Part shown: one piece after another, positions 35,950 to 44,499 of the stretch
Numbering within the stretch: the first letter of the stretch is position 1
Layout: each line of letters begins with the position of its first letter
NCBI RefSeq assembly: GCF_017303275.1
Contig: NZ_JAFKOJ010000004.1
Coordinates: forward strand, 62,001 to 126,000
Source of the DNA: Bacillus sp. NTK034
GTDB lineage: Bacteria; Bacillota; Bacilli; Bacillales; Cytobacillaceae
DNA length: 64,000 nucleotides
Reading direction: 5' to 3'
Notes under the pieces: model-generated
Databases searched by the model: none
What the model was told of the DNA's origin: nothing
The model's input: the letters and a program-made list of their open reading frames with translations, nothing else
Translations under genes and position numbers: made by a program

Positions 35950-36843
35950 TTGGATTTTTCTGTAATAGGAGCTAAGATTAAAGAATTGCGCCGAATACAA
36001 AGAATCACTCAAAAGGAGCTGGCAGAAGATATCTGCACGCAGGCGCAGATCAGTAAACTGGAAAATGGAGAAGTGATTCCATGTGCATCAACTCTTTTTT
36101 TAATATCTCAAAAACTGGGCATTGACGTGAATTATTTCTTCAATATTGGCTTAACACCCAGATTGGATTATGTAGAAGAAGTGGCCAGACAGCTGAAAAT
36201 TGCAAGACGCAATTTCAGGTATAGGGAAATGGAAGAGATAGTGGAGATGGAAGAAAGGAATCCGTTATTTTATCAAAACCCCGAATATTTGCAGCTGCTC
36301 ATATGGCACAAGGGGATAAGTCTTTATCACGTTCATTCTGATTTTGAACGTTCTCTTGCTACCCTTGATGAAGCTCTGTCGTTAACTAATAAAAAAGTTT
36401 GGACTGAACAGGAAATGGAGATTCTTTTAAGCAAAGGAATTGTCTGCTTCGAGAATAATCTGCTTGATGGAGCTATTCAGATTTATGAAATGGTTTATAA
36501 AGAGATGGAAACACTCCCTGATTTTCGTGATTATATTGTTAAAGTAAAGCTTCTCTATAATATGGCCAGGACCTTCACTCGAAAAGGCATTTATGCAAAA
36601 TCAATAGAATTGTGTATGGAGGGAATTGAGTGGAGCATTAATAAAGATAACCTTTTTTTAGTAGGTGAGCTTCACTACCACATTGGTTATAATTTTGAAC
36701 TCCAAGAAGATTTTTATTCAGCTCAGGATTATATGAAAAAAGCATTGCTGATTTTTGACCTTCAGAAGGATCATAAATATTCGGATTATATTAATGGCAA
36801 GTTAATGAAGTGGCAGGAAGAAAATCTCATAAAAAATACCTGA
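35950..36843 (+). CDS. RNPP-type (PlcR/NprR-like) HTH-TPR regulator 1
   Basis: A 297-residue regulator. Residues 4-65 are an HTH_3/Xre domain (IGAKIKELRR, TQKELAEDICTQAQISKLENG) and residues about 75-295 form TPR-like helical repeats (ARTFTRKGIYAKSIELC, GELHYHIGYNFELQ). This layout is that of PlcR, NprR and similar regulators that bind short secreted peptides re-imported from outside. The TTG start, 10 nt after GGAG, matches the position in its paralogue at 37841; a GTG three codons earlier abuts the site. The closest peptide gene is at 37531-37659. Target genes are unknown. Confidence 0.83.
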   Translation: MDFSVIGAKIKELRRIQRITQKELAEDICTQAQISKLENGEVIPCASTLFLISQKLGIDVNYFFNIGLTPRLDYVEEVARQLKIARRNFRYREMEEIVEMEERNPLFYQNPEYLQLLIWHKGISLYHVHSDFERSLATLDEALSLTNKKVWTEQEMEILLSKGIVCFENNLLDGAIQIYEMVYKEMETLPDFRDYIVKVKLLYNMARTFTRKGIYAKSIELCMEGIEWSINKDNLFLVGELHYHIGYNFELQEDFYSAQDYMKKALLIFDLQKDHKYSDYINGKLMKWQEENLIKNT

Positions 36844-36876
36844 TGCTCATCTGCAAACATCAGGTATCCCGTGACA

Positions 36877-37194
36877 TCAATGCTGGTACACGCATGTGTT
36901 GATGCCGATGATTTTTAGAAATTCCTTTATTTTAGTGAACGACTGGTTTTTAAATCCCTCTGGTATGGTTAGTTCAGTTACATAAGCCATTTTTCTTTTT
37001 GCGTTAGCATTAAGTTCTGTTAATTCTTCATGGTTGTTATAAACCATTCTTGCCAATTCTTCATTTTGTTCTTCTTCACAAGTATAGATAACCGCTTCTC
37101 CAACTTTCATTGATGCGTTTCTAAAGTAGAATGAAAAAATGATCGCACTTTCGTTCTCGATAAACTTTGGCTGGATTTTCATATCAAGATCCAT
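36877..37194 (-). CDS. 105-residue hypothetical protein
   Basis: A cytoplasmic-looking protein with no signal or membrane segment. It starts MDLDMKIQPKFIENESAIIF after a GGGAGGGTGAAAGGG site, has a beta-rich first half (SFYFRNASMKVGEAVIYTC) and a helical second half ending IKIIGINTCVYQH-like (LKIIGINTCVYQH). It converges on regulator 1, with 33 bp between the stop codons. I do not recognise the family. A good start signal and protein-like composition support coding. Confidence 0.6.
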   Translation of the reverse strand: MDLDMKIQPKFIENESAIIFSFYFRNASMKVGEAVIYTCEEEQNEELARMVYNNHEELTELNANAKRKMAYVTELTIPEGFKNQSFTKIKEFLKIIGINTCVYQH

Positions 37195-37530
37195 TCCCTT
37201 TCACCCTCCCTGCATCTTTATGCCCTTATCATAACAAAAATAGTTCCTTGTGCTGATTGAAATCTGAAGGTGATTTCGATAATGGAAGTAATATTTAATA
37301 TGAAAAAGTAGGGTTTTCATATAAAATTATAACTATAGGAATATTCCTGAAAGAATATAATAGCCCTCCTTCATCCTCAAAAGAAGGGAATTTATGTTTG
37401 CTTGTTGAATTTGAGCAGTAATTAGGTTTTTTATTGCAAAAAAATAGACACTTCATGATGAAGTGCCCCAATTGGAGATTAATAAGACAAGGGTCAAGCC
37501 CATTGAAATCCTTACAGATATGCAAAAAGA
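37195..37530 (-). other. intergenic region downstream of the peptide gene
   Basis: This 336-bp AT-rich stretch holds the terminator of the leftward peptide gene (37434-37465) and presumably the promoter of the 105-residue protein gene. A 76-codon frame across it has no ribosome site and runs through the terminator, so I treat it as non-coding. Confidence 0.5.
37434..37465 (-). terminator. terminator of the signalling-peptide gene
   Basis: CACTTCA (37449-37455) and TGAAGTG (37459-37465) form a stem with loop TGA. Leftward it is followed by TCTATTTTTTT. It lies 66 bp after the peptide stop codon. Confidence 0.75.
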
Positions 37531-37659
37531 TTAGAAAATAGTCGGCAGCTCTTGCGTTGTTACTCCGCCGCCGCCATTATTGCCAGCAGCAAAGGTAATG
37601 CCTGCTGCTCCAAATACAAAAGTGAATACAGCCATCATGACCAATAAACGTTTTTTCAT
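37531..37659 (-). CDS. small secreted peptide precursor, candidate RNPP signal
   Basis: A 42-residue product with a strong AAGGAGG site. Residues 1-24 are a classic signal peptide (MKKRLLVMMAVFTFVFGAAG, then ITFA-A). The remainder is a flexible Asn/Gly stretch (GNNGGGGV) ending TTQELPTIF. The design, a signal peptide, a short spacer and a C-terminal hydrophobic-acidic heptapeptide, parallels PapR, whose mature form is ADLPFEF. It is divergent from regulator 2 by about 180 bp and on the same side as regulator 1. I infer it is exported, trimmed and re-imported to bind one or both regulators. Confidence 0.7.
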   Translation of the reverse strand: MKKRLLVMMAVFTFVFGAAGITFAAGNNGGGGVTTQELPTIF

Positions 37660-37840
37660 GAAAATTCCTCCTTGCTTTTTAAAATTTAAGGAACTAATTA
37701 TATTAAACCATAAATTATCCATAAGCATTTTTTGTATATTTTTTTAATTTTACCAGTATACTTTGTCTTATATCCTTTTTCCTGTTTATAAAAGATAAAA
37801 ATATAACTCTAGGCATATTTACATGAGAGAGGTGAAAAGG

Positions 37841-38725
37841 TTGAATTTCTCCGCTATTGGCCAAAGAATCAGGGAACTTAGAAAACTAATGAACTTATCA
37901 CAGGGAGAACTTGCTAAGGGGATATGCACACAGGCGCAGATCAGCAAAATTGAGAAGGGGGATGTATATCCTTATGCATCTACTCTATATTTAATATCCG
38001 AACGCCTTGGTGTCGATGTAAACTATTTCTTTGACATTGGCACAACTCCCAGATTGGATTATGTCCAGGAAGTCTTAAGGCAATTAACCTTAGCCAGAAG
38101 AAACTCTAATTATAAAGAAATGGAACAAATCGTAAAAACCGAGGAAAAGAATCCATTATTTCAGCAAAACAATAAAAATTTCCAGGTCCTTTTATGGCAT
38201 AAAGGAATTTGCAAGTATATGCTCCACAAGGATTCCAAATCAGCAATCGATATTCTTACAAAAGCCATTGCTTTAACTCATTATACCGACAAGGTTTGGT
38301 CTGAACGGGAAATAGAGGTTTTGCTGAGTATCGGTTCTGTATATTTTGAAGAAAAGGATTATAAAAAATCGCTTAAAGTATATTTTGAAGCAAAGGAATA
38401 TCTTCATCAGCTTCCATTTATTAATGATCATACCTTATTGTGCAGACTCTATTATAATATTGCGAGATCACTGACACGTATGGAAAAATATAATGACTCA
38501 ATTAAATATTGCAGGGAAGCCGTTAGATGGTGCATCGAAAAAGATAATCTGTATCTGCTTGGTGAACTTCATTATCATATTGGCTATAACTATGAAATCC
38601 AAGGCAAGTTGCAGAAAGCAAGGGAGTGCATGCAAAAATCGCTGATTATTTTTGAACTGCAGGAAGATGAGAAGTACGTAAACTTTATTAATAGTAAAAT
38701 TCAAAAATGGCGTACCTTTGCATAA
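37841..38725 (+). CDS. RNPP-type (PlcR/NprR-like) HTH-TPR regulator 2
   Basis: A 294-residue paralogue of the regulator at 35950, colinear over its full length. The HTH lies at residues 4-65 (IGQRIRELRKLMNLSQGELA, CTQAQISKIEKGDVYPYAS) and TPR-like repeats follow (ARSLTRMEKYNDSIKYC, GELHYHIGYNYEIQGK). The TTG start is seven nt after GAGAGGTG; an in-frame ATG six codons earlier has no site. It is transcribed away from the signalling-peptide gene, the usual arrangement for a cognate receptor pair. A terminator follows. Confidence 0.85.
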   Translation: MNFSAIGQRIRELRKLMNLSQGELAKGICTQAQISKIEKGDVYPYASTLYLISERLGVDVNYFFDIGTTPRLDYVQEVLRQLTLARRNSNYKEMEQIVKTEEKNPLFQQNNKNFQVLLWHKGICKYMLHKDSKSAIDILTKAIALTHYTDKVWSEREIEVLLSIGSVYFEEKDYKKSLKVYFEAKEYLHQLPFINDHTLLCRLYYNIARSLTRMEKYNDSIKYCREAVRWCIEKDNLYLLGELHYHIGYNYEIQGKLQKARECMQKSLIIFELQEDEKYVNFINSKIQKWRTFA

Positions 38726-38726
38726 G

Positions 38727-38755
38727 CCTGTCCCGGAGCGGGGCAGGTATTTTAT
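38727..38755 (+). terminator. terminator of regulator 2
   Basis: CCTGTCCC and GGGGCAGG pair with one G-U around GGAGC, followed by TATTTTATTT. Confidence 0.65.
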
Positions 38756-38851
38756 TTATCATAGAGATTTTTAAACTAATTGCTGAATTTTCCCCCAACT
38801 TGGCCTCCTGCATAGTATATTAATAGATGTACAAAATATTAGGAGGAAGAG

Positions 38852-40786
38852 ATGAAAAGTTTAAGGATATTTATATTTACCTTATTGTTTGCTGTTGCTG
38901 GTTTCGCCCATTTGGAACATCGTGCGGAAGCGGCCGCTGTTAATCCAGCCGAAGTTTATACTTATGAAAGAATGCAGGCTGATATTGTCGAGCTTGCTAA
39001 GCAATACCCAGATCTTATTACATATAAAGTTATCGGGAAAAGTGAATATGGAAGGAATATTTATGCCGTATCACTTGGGAAAGGCCAAACAAACATATTT
39101 ATTAATGGGTCCCATCATGCCAGGGAATGGATGACTACGACATTGAATATGTATATGCTCGAACAGTATGCTGCAGCCTACAAGAGCGGCCGGACCATAG
39201 CTGGGGCAAATGTAAGGACTCATCTGAACAGAACTACTATGTGGTTTGTGCCGATGGTTAATCCGGATGGTGTGACATTGCAGCAATTCGGATTAAAAGC
39301 ATTTCCTTCGAGTGCACATGCTGGTTTGATAAACATGAACGCAGGAAGCAAGGATTTTAAACGCTGGAAAGCAAATGGAAAAGGAATCGATTTGAATCGC
39401 CAGTATCCTGCTGACTGGGCAAATATTAAGAGCAATCCAGGAAAGCCATATTACAAGAATTATAAAGGAGCTCAGCCGCAGTCGGCTTCTGAAGTGAAGG
39501 CGATTATAAACTTTGTGAATGAGATTAAGCCTGCATCTGCTCTTGCTTACCATTCAAGCGGCCAAATTCTTTATTGGAAATTCCATCAGACAGGTGCTTT
39601 ATATGACCGGGATCATCAATATGCCAAAGCTATAGGGAAAATGACGGGCTATAGCCTTGTGTACCCTGGTTCAAGACCATCAGGCGGCGGTTTTACTGAT
39701 TGGTTCACAGATACATATAAGCTTCCTGGATTCACACCGGAAATAGGCAGATATGCAGGTGAAACAAGCTTGCCGCTTTCAGAGTTTCAAACCATCTGGA
39801 AGCAAAACCAGGGTGTAGGACTTTATGTTGCAGGAATTGGTTATAGCCTAAACCAGGCAAAAGCGGGATCAAAAGTTACCCAGGCGACTAACCAGACGAA
39901 TGATGCTGTTGCGAAATCAAGAAAGCTGAGATCCTATTATTCTGGAAATATAAAAAGTGTTAATGATTTTAAAGTGAATACCGATTTTGCAAAAGCCTAC
40001 CAGAATGCAGCTAAAAGTATTACTGCAGCTGAAACATTGCTGAAAGGCATACCTCAAAGCGATCAAAACCGTTTAAAGGGAGTATTGCAGGAGGCCTATG
40101 ATCATAAAGCCCGGGCAGCTGTCTTTATTGATACAGAAAAAACGGGTGCACAGCTGACAGCGATGAACTCAGAGCTAACTAAATTGATAGATGCAGGAAC
40201 TCTGGATGAACATACAGTGGAAGCTTACCATAAGTTTTCATACCAGATTAAGAAAGCAGAGCTGTTCATTAATAAACTTTATGGTCCTCATGTTCGTGAT
40301 ATTGCAGCAGAAAAGTATGTATTGCCTGCGAAAATCACAAAAGAGACAGTTATTTACGAGATTTCCAGATACATGCTTATGGAGGAAATTGAGATTAACC
40401 TTAAGGCCGGCAAGCTTGATATAGTTGAAGGTCAATTGGCAGAGTTAAATAGGCTTGAAAGGCGTTCTGCTGAAATTAAAGAGGCAGGCAACAAGCTGTA
40501 TCCTGGCAGATATCGTGAATTGCCTGGCTTTGAAGCAGTGCTTGCAGAAATGAAGCAGGAAATCATGAAAGAGTACGAAGCCTTGAACTCGGCAGTGGAA
40601 CAGCCGGAAGAGGAGCAGGTTCAAGAGCAGGAGGGCAGCTCAAAAGAAGAGGATCCAGCTGTTAATACTGAAATAGAAGCGCCATCAGAAACAGAGGAAC
40701 CTGAGGCAGGCACTCTAGAAACAAGTGAAACAGAAGGCGAAACTTCACAAACTAACACAATACCAGAATCTGAAGAGCAGTCATAA
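38852..40786 (+). CDS. secreted M14 zinc carboxypeptidase with C-terminal helical domain
   Basis: A 644-residue exported protein, signal peptide cut near AEA-A (about residue 27). Residues 35-330 are an M14 carboxypeptidase with the zinc motif HHARE (88-92), NPDGV, GIDLNRQYP, LAYHSSGQ giving the third zinc ligand, and TPEIG giving the catalytic glutamate. Residues about 370-570 form a helical region with HTVEAYHKFSYQIKKAE, related to the C-terminus of the protein at 24462 and the N-terminus of that at 56398. The last 55 residues are a Glu/Thr/Ser-rich tail. It may trim wall peptides or scavenge protein. ATG follows AGGAGGAAGAG. Confidence 0.87.
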   Translation: MKSLRIFIFTLLFAVAGFAHLEHRAEAAAVNPAEVYTYERMQADIVELAKQYPDLITYKVIGKSEYGRNIYAVSLGKGQTNIFINGSHHAREWMTTTLNMYMLEQYAAAYKSGRTIAGANVRTHLNRTTMWFVPMVNPDGVTLQQFGLKAFPSSAHAGLINMNAGSKDFKRWKANGKGIDLNRQYPADWANIKSNPGKPYYKNYKGAQPQSASEVKAIINFVNEIKPASALAYHSSGQILYWKFHQTGALYDRDHQYAKAIGKMTGYSLVYPGSRPSGGGFTDWFTDTYKLPGFTPEIGRYAGETSLPLSEFQTIWKQNQGVGLYVAGIGYSLNQAKAGSKVTQATNQTNDAVAKSRKLRSYYSGNIKSVNDFKVNTDFAKAYQNAAKSITAAETLLKGIPQSDQNRLKGVLQEAYDHKARAAVFIDTEKTGAQLTAMNSELTKLIDAGTLDEHTVEAYHKFSYQIKKAELFINKLYGPHVRDIAAEKYVLPAKITKETVIYEISRYMLMEEIEINLKAGKLDIVEGQLAELNRLERRSAEIKEAGNKLYPGRYRELPGFEAVLAEMKQEIMKEYEALNSAVEQPEEEQVQEQEGSSKEEDPAVNTEIEAPSETEEPEAGTLETSETEGETSQTNTIPESEEQS

Positions 40787-40796
40787 GTCATTAATT

Positions 40797-40831
40797 AGAG
40801 TTGGGTTTTATAAAAACCCGGCTCTTTTTTT
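40797..40831 (+). terminator. terminator of the M14 gene
   Basis: AGAGTTGGGTTTT and AAAACCCGGCTCT form a 13-bp stem with one G-U pair, loop ATA or similar, then seven T residues. Confidence 0.88.
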
Positions 40832-40869
40832 GTCGAATTATTTAATATGGTAAAACTTTCTATTAATTG

Positions 40870-40906
40870 AAAATGATAGTAATATTATGATAGCAACTAT
40901 CATTTT
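40870..40906. promoter_or_regulatory. inverted repeat before the subtilase gene, Fur-box-like
   Basis: AAAATGATAGT (40870-40880) and ACTATCATTTT (40896-40906) are perfectly inverted. Within it TGATAGC-A-ACTATCA has the 7-1-7 layout of Bacillus Fur boxes (TGATAATNATTATCA) with several mismatches. It ends 21 bp before the start codon. Confidence 0.4.
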
Positions 40907-40927
40907 ACAGTTTTGAGGTGGAAGGGA

Positions 40928-43900
40928 ATGGAAAGCTGGCTGAAAAAATCTATTAGTCTTGCAGCAGGGATTGGTATTGCTGCAGGCTCTCTGGTGGGAG
41001 CATCAGGTGTATCTGCAGAAGGCGGAAAAGAGGTGCCCCGCATTTCGGCACTGCAGATTGACCAGCCGTCATTGCAGAAAAAGCTGGATCTTTCAAAAGA
41101 GTCTGCATTAAGCGGAGATACTTTGGTGGTTAAGTTTAAAAAGCCGCTCACCCAGTCGCAGCACAGAATGGCAGGGGGAACATTGCTTAAACAGTTCTCC
41201 AATTTAAATTATGCTGTTGTTAAAGTGCGGAATAAAAATCAGTTCAACAAAGTATTAACCAATTACAAAAAAATGAACGGAGTTGTATCCGCTTACCCAA
41301 GCGTCAATTACAAGCCGCTGTCATTGCCGGATCCAAAAGCGAAGGAACAATATCAAAACGAACTCCTTCAGCTCGAAAAAGCACAAAAACTGGCTGGGAA
41401 AAATTCTGTAACAGTTGCAGTGATCGATCAGGGTGTGGATGTTAACCATCCTGATTTAAAGGGAAGGCTGCTGCCGAGCTATAATGCTGTCAATCCTATG
41501 AGCCCTGGCACCCCTGATTATCATGGCACCCATGTGGCTGGGATTGTTGCAGCCAATAAGAATAACGGCATTGGAGGTTATGGCGTTAATCCAAATGCTA
41601 AAATTCTTCCCATTGATGTTTTTGACAGGGGATGGGGAGCTTCTGACTATGTCATTGCACAGGGGATTCTCTATGCAGTTGAAAAAGGTGCAAAAGTAAT
41701 CAATATGAGTCTCGGAGGACCGATGAAATCTCCTTTAATTGAGGAAGCACTCAAAAAGGCCGCTGAGAAGAATGTGACAGTAGTGGCAGCTGCAGGCAAT
41801 ACAGGAGATGATTCATTAAGCTACCCTGCTGCCTATGAAGGCGTCATCAGTGTTGGTAATGTTAACAGCAGCAAAAAGCTGGGGGTTTTATCTACATATG
41901 GCACGTCCGTTGATATTGTAGCTCCTGGTGAAGATGTCTACAGCACTATGTATGAATATGAAAAAAAATCAAGCTTCCGTAAAATGAGCGGAACGTCCAT
42001 GGCTTCGCCAATGGTAGCTGGTGCAGCATCCTTGCTCCTTTCCAAGCACCCTAACCTGACTCCGATTCAGATCGAATATATATTGGAGCATACTGCGGAG
42101 GATCTTGGTGATAAGGGATTTGATACAGTATATGGAAACGGTCTGCTTAATCCGCCGGCAGCAATGCAATACGATATTAAGAAGCTGCCTGCACTAACAA
42201 AAGGCCAATGGTCTGAAAAAGAAATTTTTGAAAAAGCGGAAGCGGTAAGCCTTGAAAAGAAGCAGACAGTTAATGGAGCCATTACAGCTCCATTCCAGGA
42301 AAAATGGTATAAAGCAGATGTCGAAAAAGGTGATTTTGTTCAATTTGTTCTAAGCGGAGCCAAGCAGTTTGATTACAAGCTGAAATTATATTTGGTTTCC
42401 GATGAAGGCAAAGTGGAACTGGATATAAATAAAGTCAGAGAAGGGCTTGAGGAAGGGAAGCTGTTCGAAGTTCCGTTTTCAGGAACTCTCGCATTTGGCA
42501 TCAAAGATGTGAATGGCAGCTTTGATGATTCGGGCAGAGGGCAGTCTAAATTCAGCCTTTCCGTTGAAAAAGCTTCAAGTATTGAAAAGGATGAGAATGC
42601 GCTTCACAATATGAGTAATATTGAATTGCCTTACTCATATGGCAAGGAGCTATTAACTGGAAAAGATGGCGATGATGATTTTTATCAATTCACTGTTAAA
42701 GAGGAGCAGGCGGTAAAAATCGACTTATCTAAATTGCCGGGCGTTGATACGAGCATTAGTGTATATATGGGGGATGAAATTCTTCCTCCTGATATGGAAG
42801 AGATTACGGAGGAAGAGAAAAAAGCACTTCTTGAAGAAATGTTTTATGGAAAATACCCAATTGAGCCAGCTTTCTACGCGAACAGAGGCGGTAAAAGTGA
42901 AGGGGAAACACTCTCCTTTACAGCTATGCCGGACATTCCATATATCATAAAAGTATCAAATAAAATCGATCAATATTACTTTGGCATGTACGACTTCATG
43001 TTGAACTTTGATCTGCTTGAAGAAGAGCAAAACCCTGAACCTTCCCTGATTCCATACAAGCTGCAGGTTAATGGAAAGACATTGCCGGCAGATGAAGATA
43101 TATTCCCTTATATGATGGACGAGGAAGCAGCTGAAAAAGAAATGAACGTAAACAGCCTTGAAAAACAGCGCAGTGCATTTGAAGAGATGGAAGAGGCAAC
43201 AGAGGAAGCTGCTGAAGAAGAAGCCGGTTCAGAACCTGATTTCCTTGAAATTCTCAAGGAGGGTGCCCAGCCTTTTGAAATGGATGGAAAGGGTGAGGGC
43301 TATATCCAGACATTAGAAGATGAAGACTGGTTTAGTGTTGTGCCGGCTGAAACTGGAATCTATGAATTTAAGTTTGACAATAAAAAAGGCCAGGTTCCTT
43401 TAATGGAAATTTACCGCATTAAAGAAGAAACGGATATAGAAGGTAATACGTATGCCTATTTGGATCAGATTGGAACCAATATGCAATTTGATTGGGTAAG
43501 CATGAAGCTGGATGCATCCATGCATACGGGTTTGAAAGCTGGAGAGAGCTACTATATTAGAGCAGGTGCAGATTACTACACTGGTTCAACTTCTTTCGAT
43601 CCATACAGCTTCAGTGCCAGGCTGGTGATTGAAGATCCTCAGGATCCTTATGAAGATAACGACGGCCTTGAAAAAATAAAAAATCTGCCTTCATCAAAAA
43701 TTGAAGGAAACCTTGCAATGCCTTTTGATCAGGATGTATTTTATCTTGAAAGCAAATCATCAAATATTTATGGGGCATCAATGAAGAGAAGAAGTGTTGA
43801 TGCCAAATGGAAAGCGAAATATCCAAAGGAATTGTTGAGCCCGTTCTATGGAATTGTGGTCATTGCAGAAGATGCAAATAAAAACCGCAAGCTTGATCCG

Positions 43901-44452
43901 GAGGAATTTGATCGAATCCAGTATATCGAAAAGGGAATTGACAGCGGAGCAACTTATGGATCATTTAAAGCAGAGAAAAACAAAAACTATATTATTATTG
44001 CCTCCGGCTATTTTGATGGTAATATTCCATTCTCCCTGCTTCCTTATGAATTGACTGTTGCGCCAGTTAACCAAAATGATGAAGATAAGGGATCTGTGGT
44101 GAAGAATAACAAACCTTCTAAGCCGCTAATGATGAAGAAATCAGGCAGCAAGCTCTTAACTGCCTCCGGACATCTTAATGCCGGTGTACCGAACGGTGAT
44201 GAAGATTGGTATGAATTAAAAATTGATAAACAAACAAAAGGAAACATTGTATTCAATGCCGGAACTGAAATTGATGGTATTGTGACTCTCTATAAAGATG
44301 GCAAAGAGCTGGCTAAAGCTGACTACTATCCTGAAGGGGATGGGGAAGTGCTGTACTTTAACCTGAAAAAAGGAGTCTACCATATCAAAGTCCGTGACAC
44401 ATTCGGCGGTTCTACACTGGACCCTTACAGTCTGAAAGTTAACTTGCAATAA
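40928..44452 (+). CDS. large secreted S8 subtilisin-like protease
   Basis: A 1174-residue exported protein with signal peptide (cut near VSA-E, about residue 30). Residues 60-130 look like a fervidolysin-type prodomain. Residues 150-430 are the S8 domain with the catalytic triad Asp167 (AVIDQGVDVNHP), His199 (YHGTHVAG) and Ser357 (MSGTSMASP). The C-terminal 700 residues contain repeated beta-rich segments with EDDWF/DEDWYEL-type motifs resembling PPC (pre-peptidase C-terminal) domains, in line with cell-surface retention. The start is the ATG following GAGGTGGAAGGGA. A monocistronic gene with its own terminator; no SLH or sortase motif is seen. Confidence 0.9.
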   Translation: MESWLKKSISLAAGIGIAAGSLVGASGVSAEGGKEVPRISALQIDQPSLQKKLDLSKESALSGDTLVVKFKKPLTQSQHRMAGGTLLKQFSNLNYAVVKVRNKNQFNKVLTNYKKMNGVVSAYPSVNYKPLSLPDPKAKEQYQNELLQLEKAQKLAGKNSVTVAVIDQGVDVNHPDLKGRLLPSYNAVNPMSPGTPDYHGTHVAGIVAANKNNGIGGYGVNPNAKILPIDVFDRGWGASDYVIAQGILYAVEKGAKVINMSLGGPMKSPLIEEALKKAAEKNVTVVAAAGNTGDDSLSYPAAYEGVISVGNVNSSKKLGVLSTYGTSVDIVAPGEDVYSTMYEYEKKSSFRKMSGTSMASPMVAGAASLLLSKHPNLTPIQIEYILEHTAEDLGDKGFDTVYGNGLLNPPAAMQYDIKKLPALTKGQWSEKEIFEKAEAVSLEKKQTVNGAITAPFQEKWYKADVEKGDFVQFVLSGAKQFDYKLKLYLVSDEGKVELDINKVREGLEEGKLFEVPFSGTLAFGIKDVNGSFDDSGRGQSKFSLSVEKASSIEKDENALHNMSNIELPYSYGKELLTGKDGDDDFYQFTVKEEQAVKIDLSKLPGVDTSISVYMGDEILPPDMEEITEEEKKALLEEMFYGKYPIEPAFYANRGGKSEGETLSFTAMPDIPYIIKVSNKIDQYYFGMYDFMLNFDLLEEEQNPEPSLIPYKLQVNGKTLPADEDIFPYMMDEEAAEKEMNVNSLEKQRSAFEEMEEATEEAAEEEAGSEPDFLEILKEGAQPFEMDGKGEGYIQTLEDEDWFSVVPAETGIYEFKFDNKKGQVPLMEIYRIKEETDIEGNTYAYLDQIGTNMQFDWVSMKLDASMHTGLKAGESYYIRAGADYYTGSTSFDPYSFSARLVIEDPQDPYEDNDGLEKIKNLPSSKIEGNLAMPFDQDVFYLESKSSNIYGASMKRRSVDAKWKAKYPKELLSPFYGIVVIAEDANKNRKLDPEEFDRIQYIEKGIDSGATYGSFKAEKNKNYIIIASGYFDGNIPFSLLPYELTVAPVNQNDEDKGSVVKNNKPSKPLMMKKSGSKLLTASGHLNAGVPNGDEDWYELKIDKQTKGNIVFNAGTEIDGIVTLYKDGKELAKADYYPEGDGEVLYFNLKKGVYHIKVRDTFGGSTLDPYSLKVNLQ

Positions 44453-44499
44453 AGATAAAAATGCCCTGCCTTATTGTTTAAGCAGGGCATTTTTATCTT
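44453..44499. terminator. bidirectional terminator
   Basis: AAAGATAAAAATGCCCTGC is inverted as GCAGGGCATTTTTATCTTT around a 12-nt loop, filling the gap between two convergent genes. A and T tracts on both sides allow function in either direction. Confidence 0.9.

Noticed and set aside
36838-36870. Terminator between regulator 1 and the 105-residue protein gene
   Set aside because: CTGATG/CATCAG can pair, but the stem is only 6 bp with a 12-nt loop and no U-run in either direction.
37295-37525. 76-codon leftward frame downstream of the peptide gene
   Set aside because: It lacks a ribosome site and runs through the peptide gene terminator; the product has no domain-like character.
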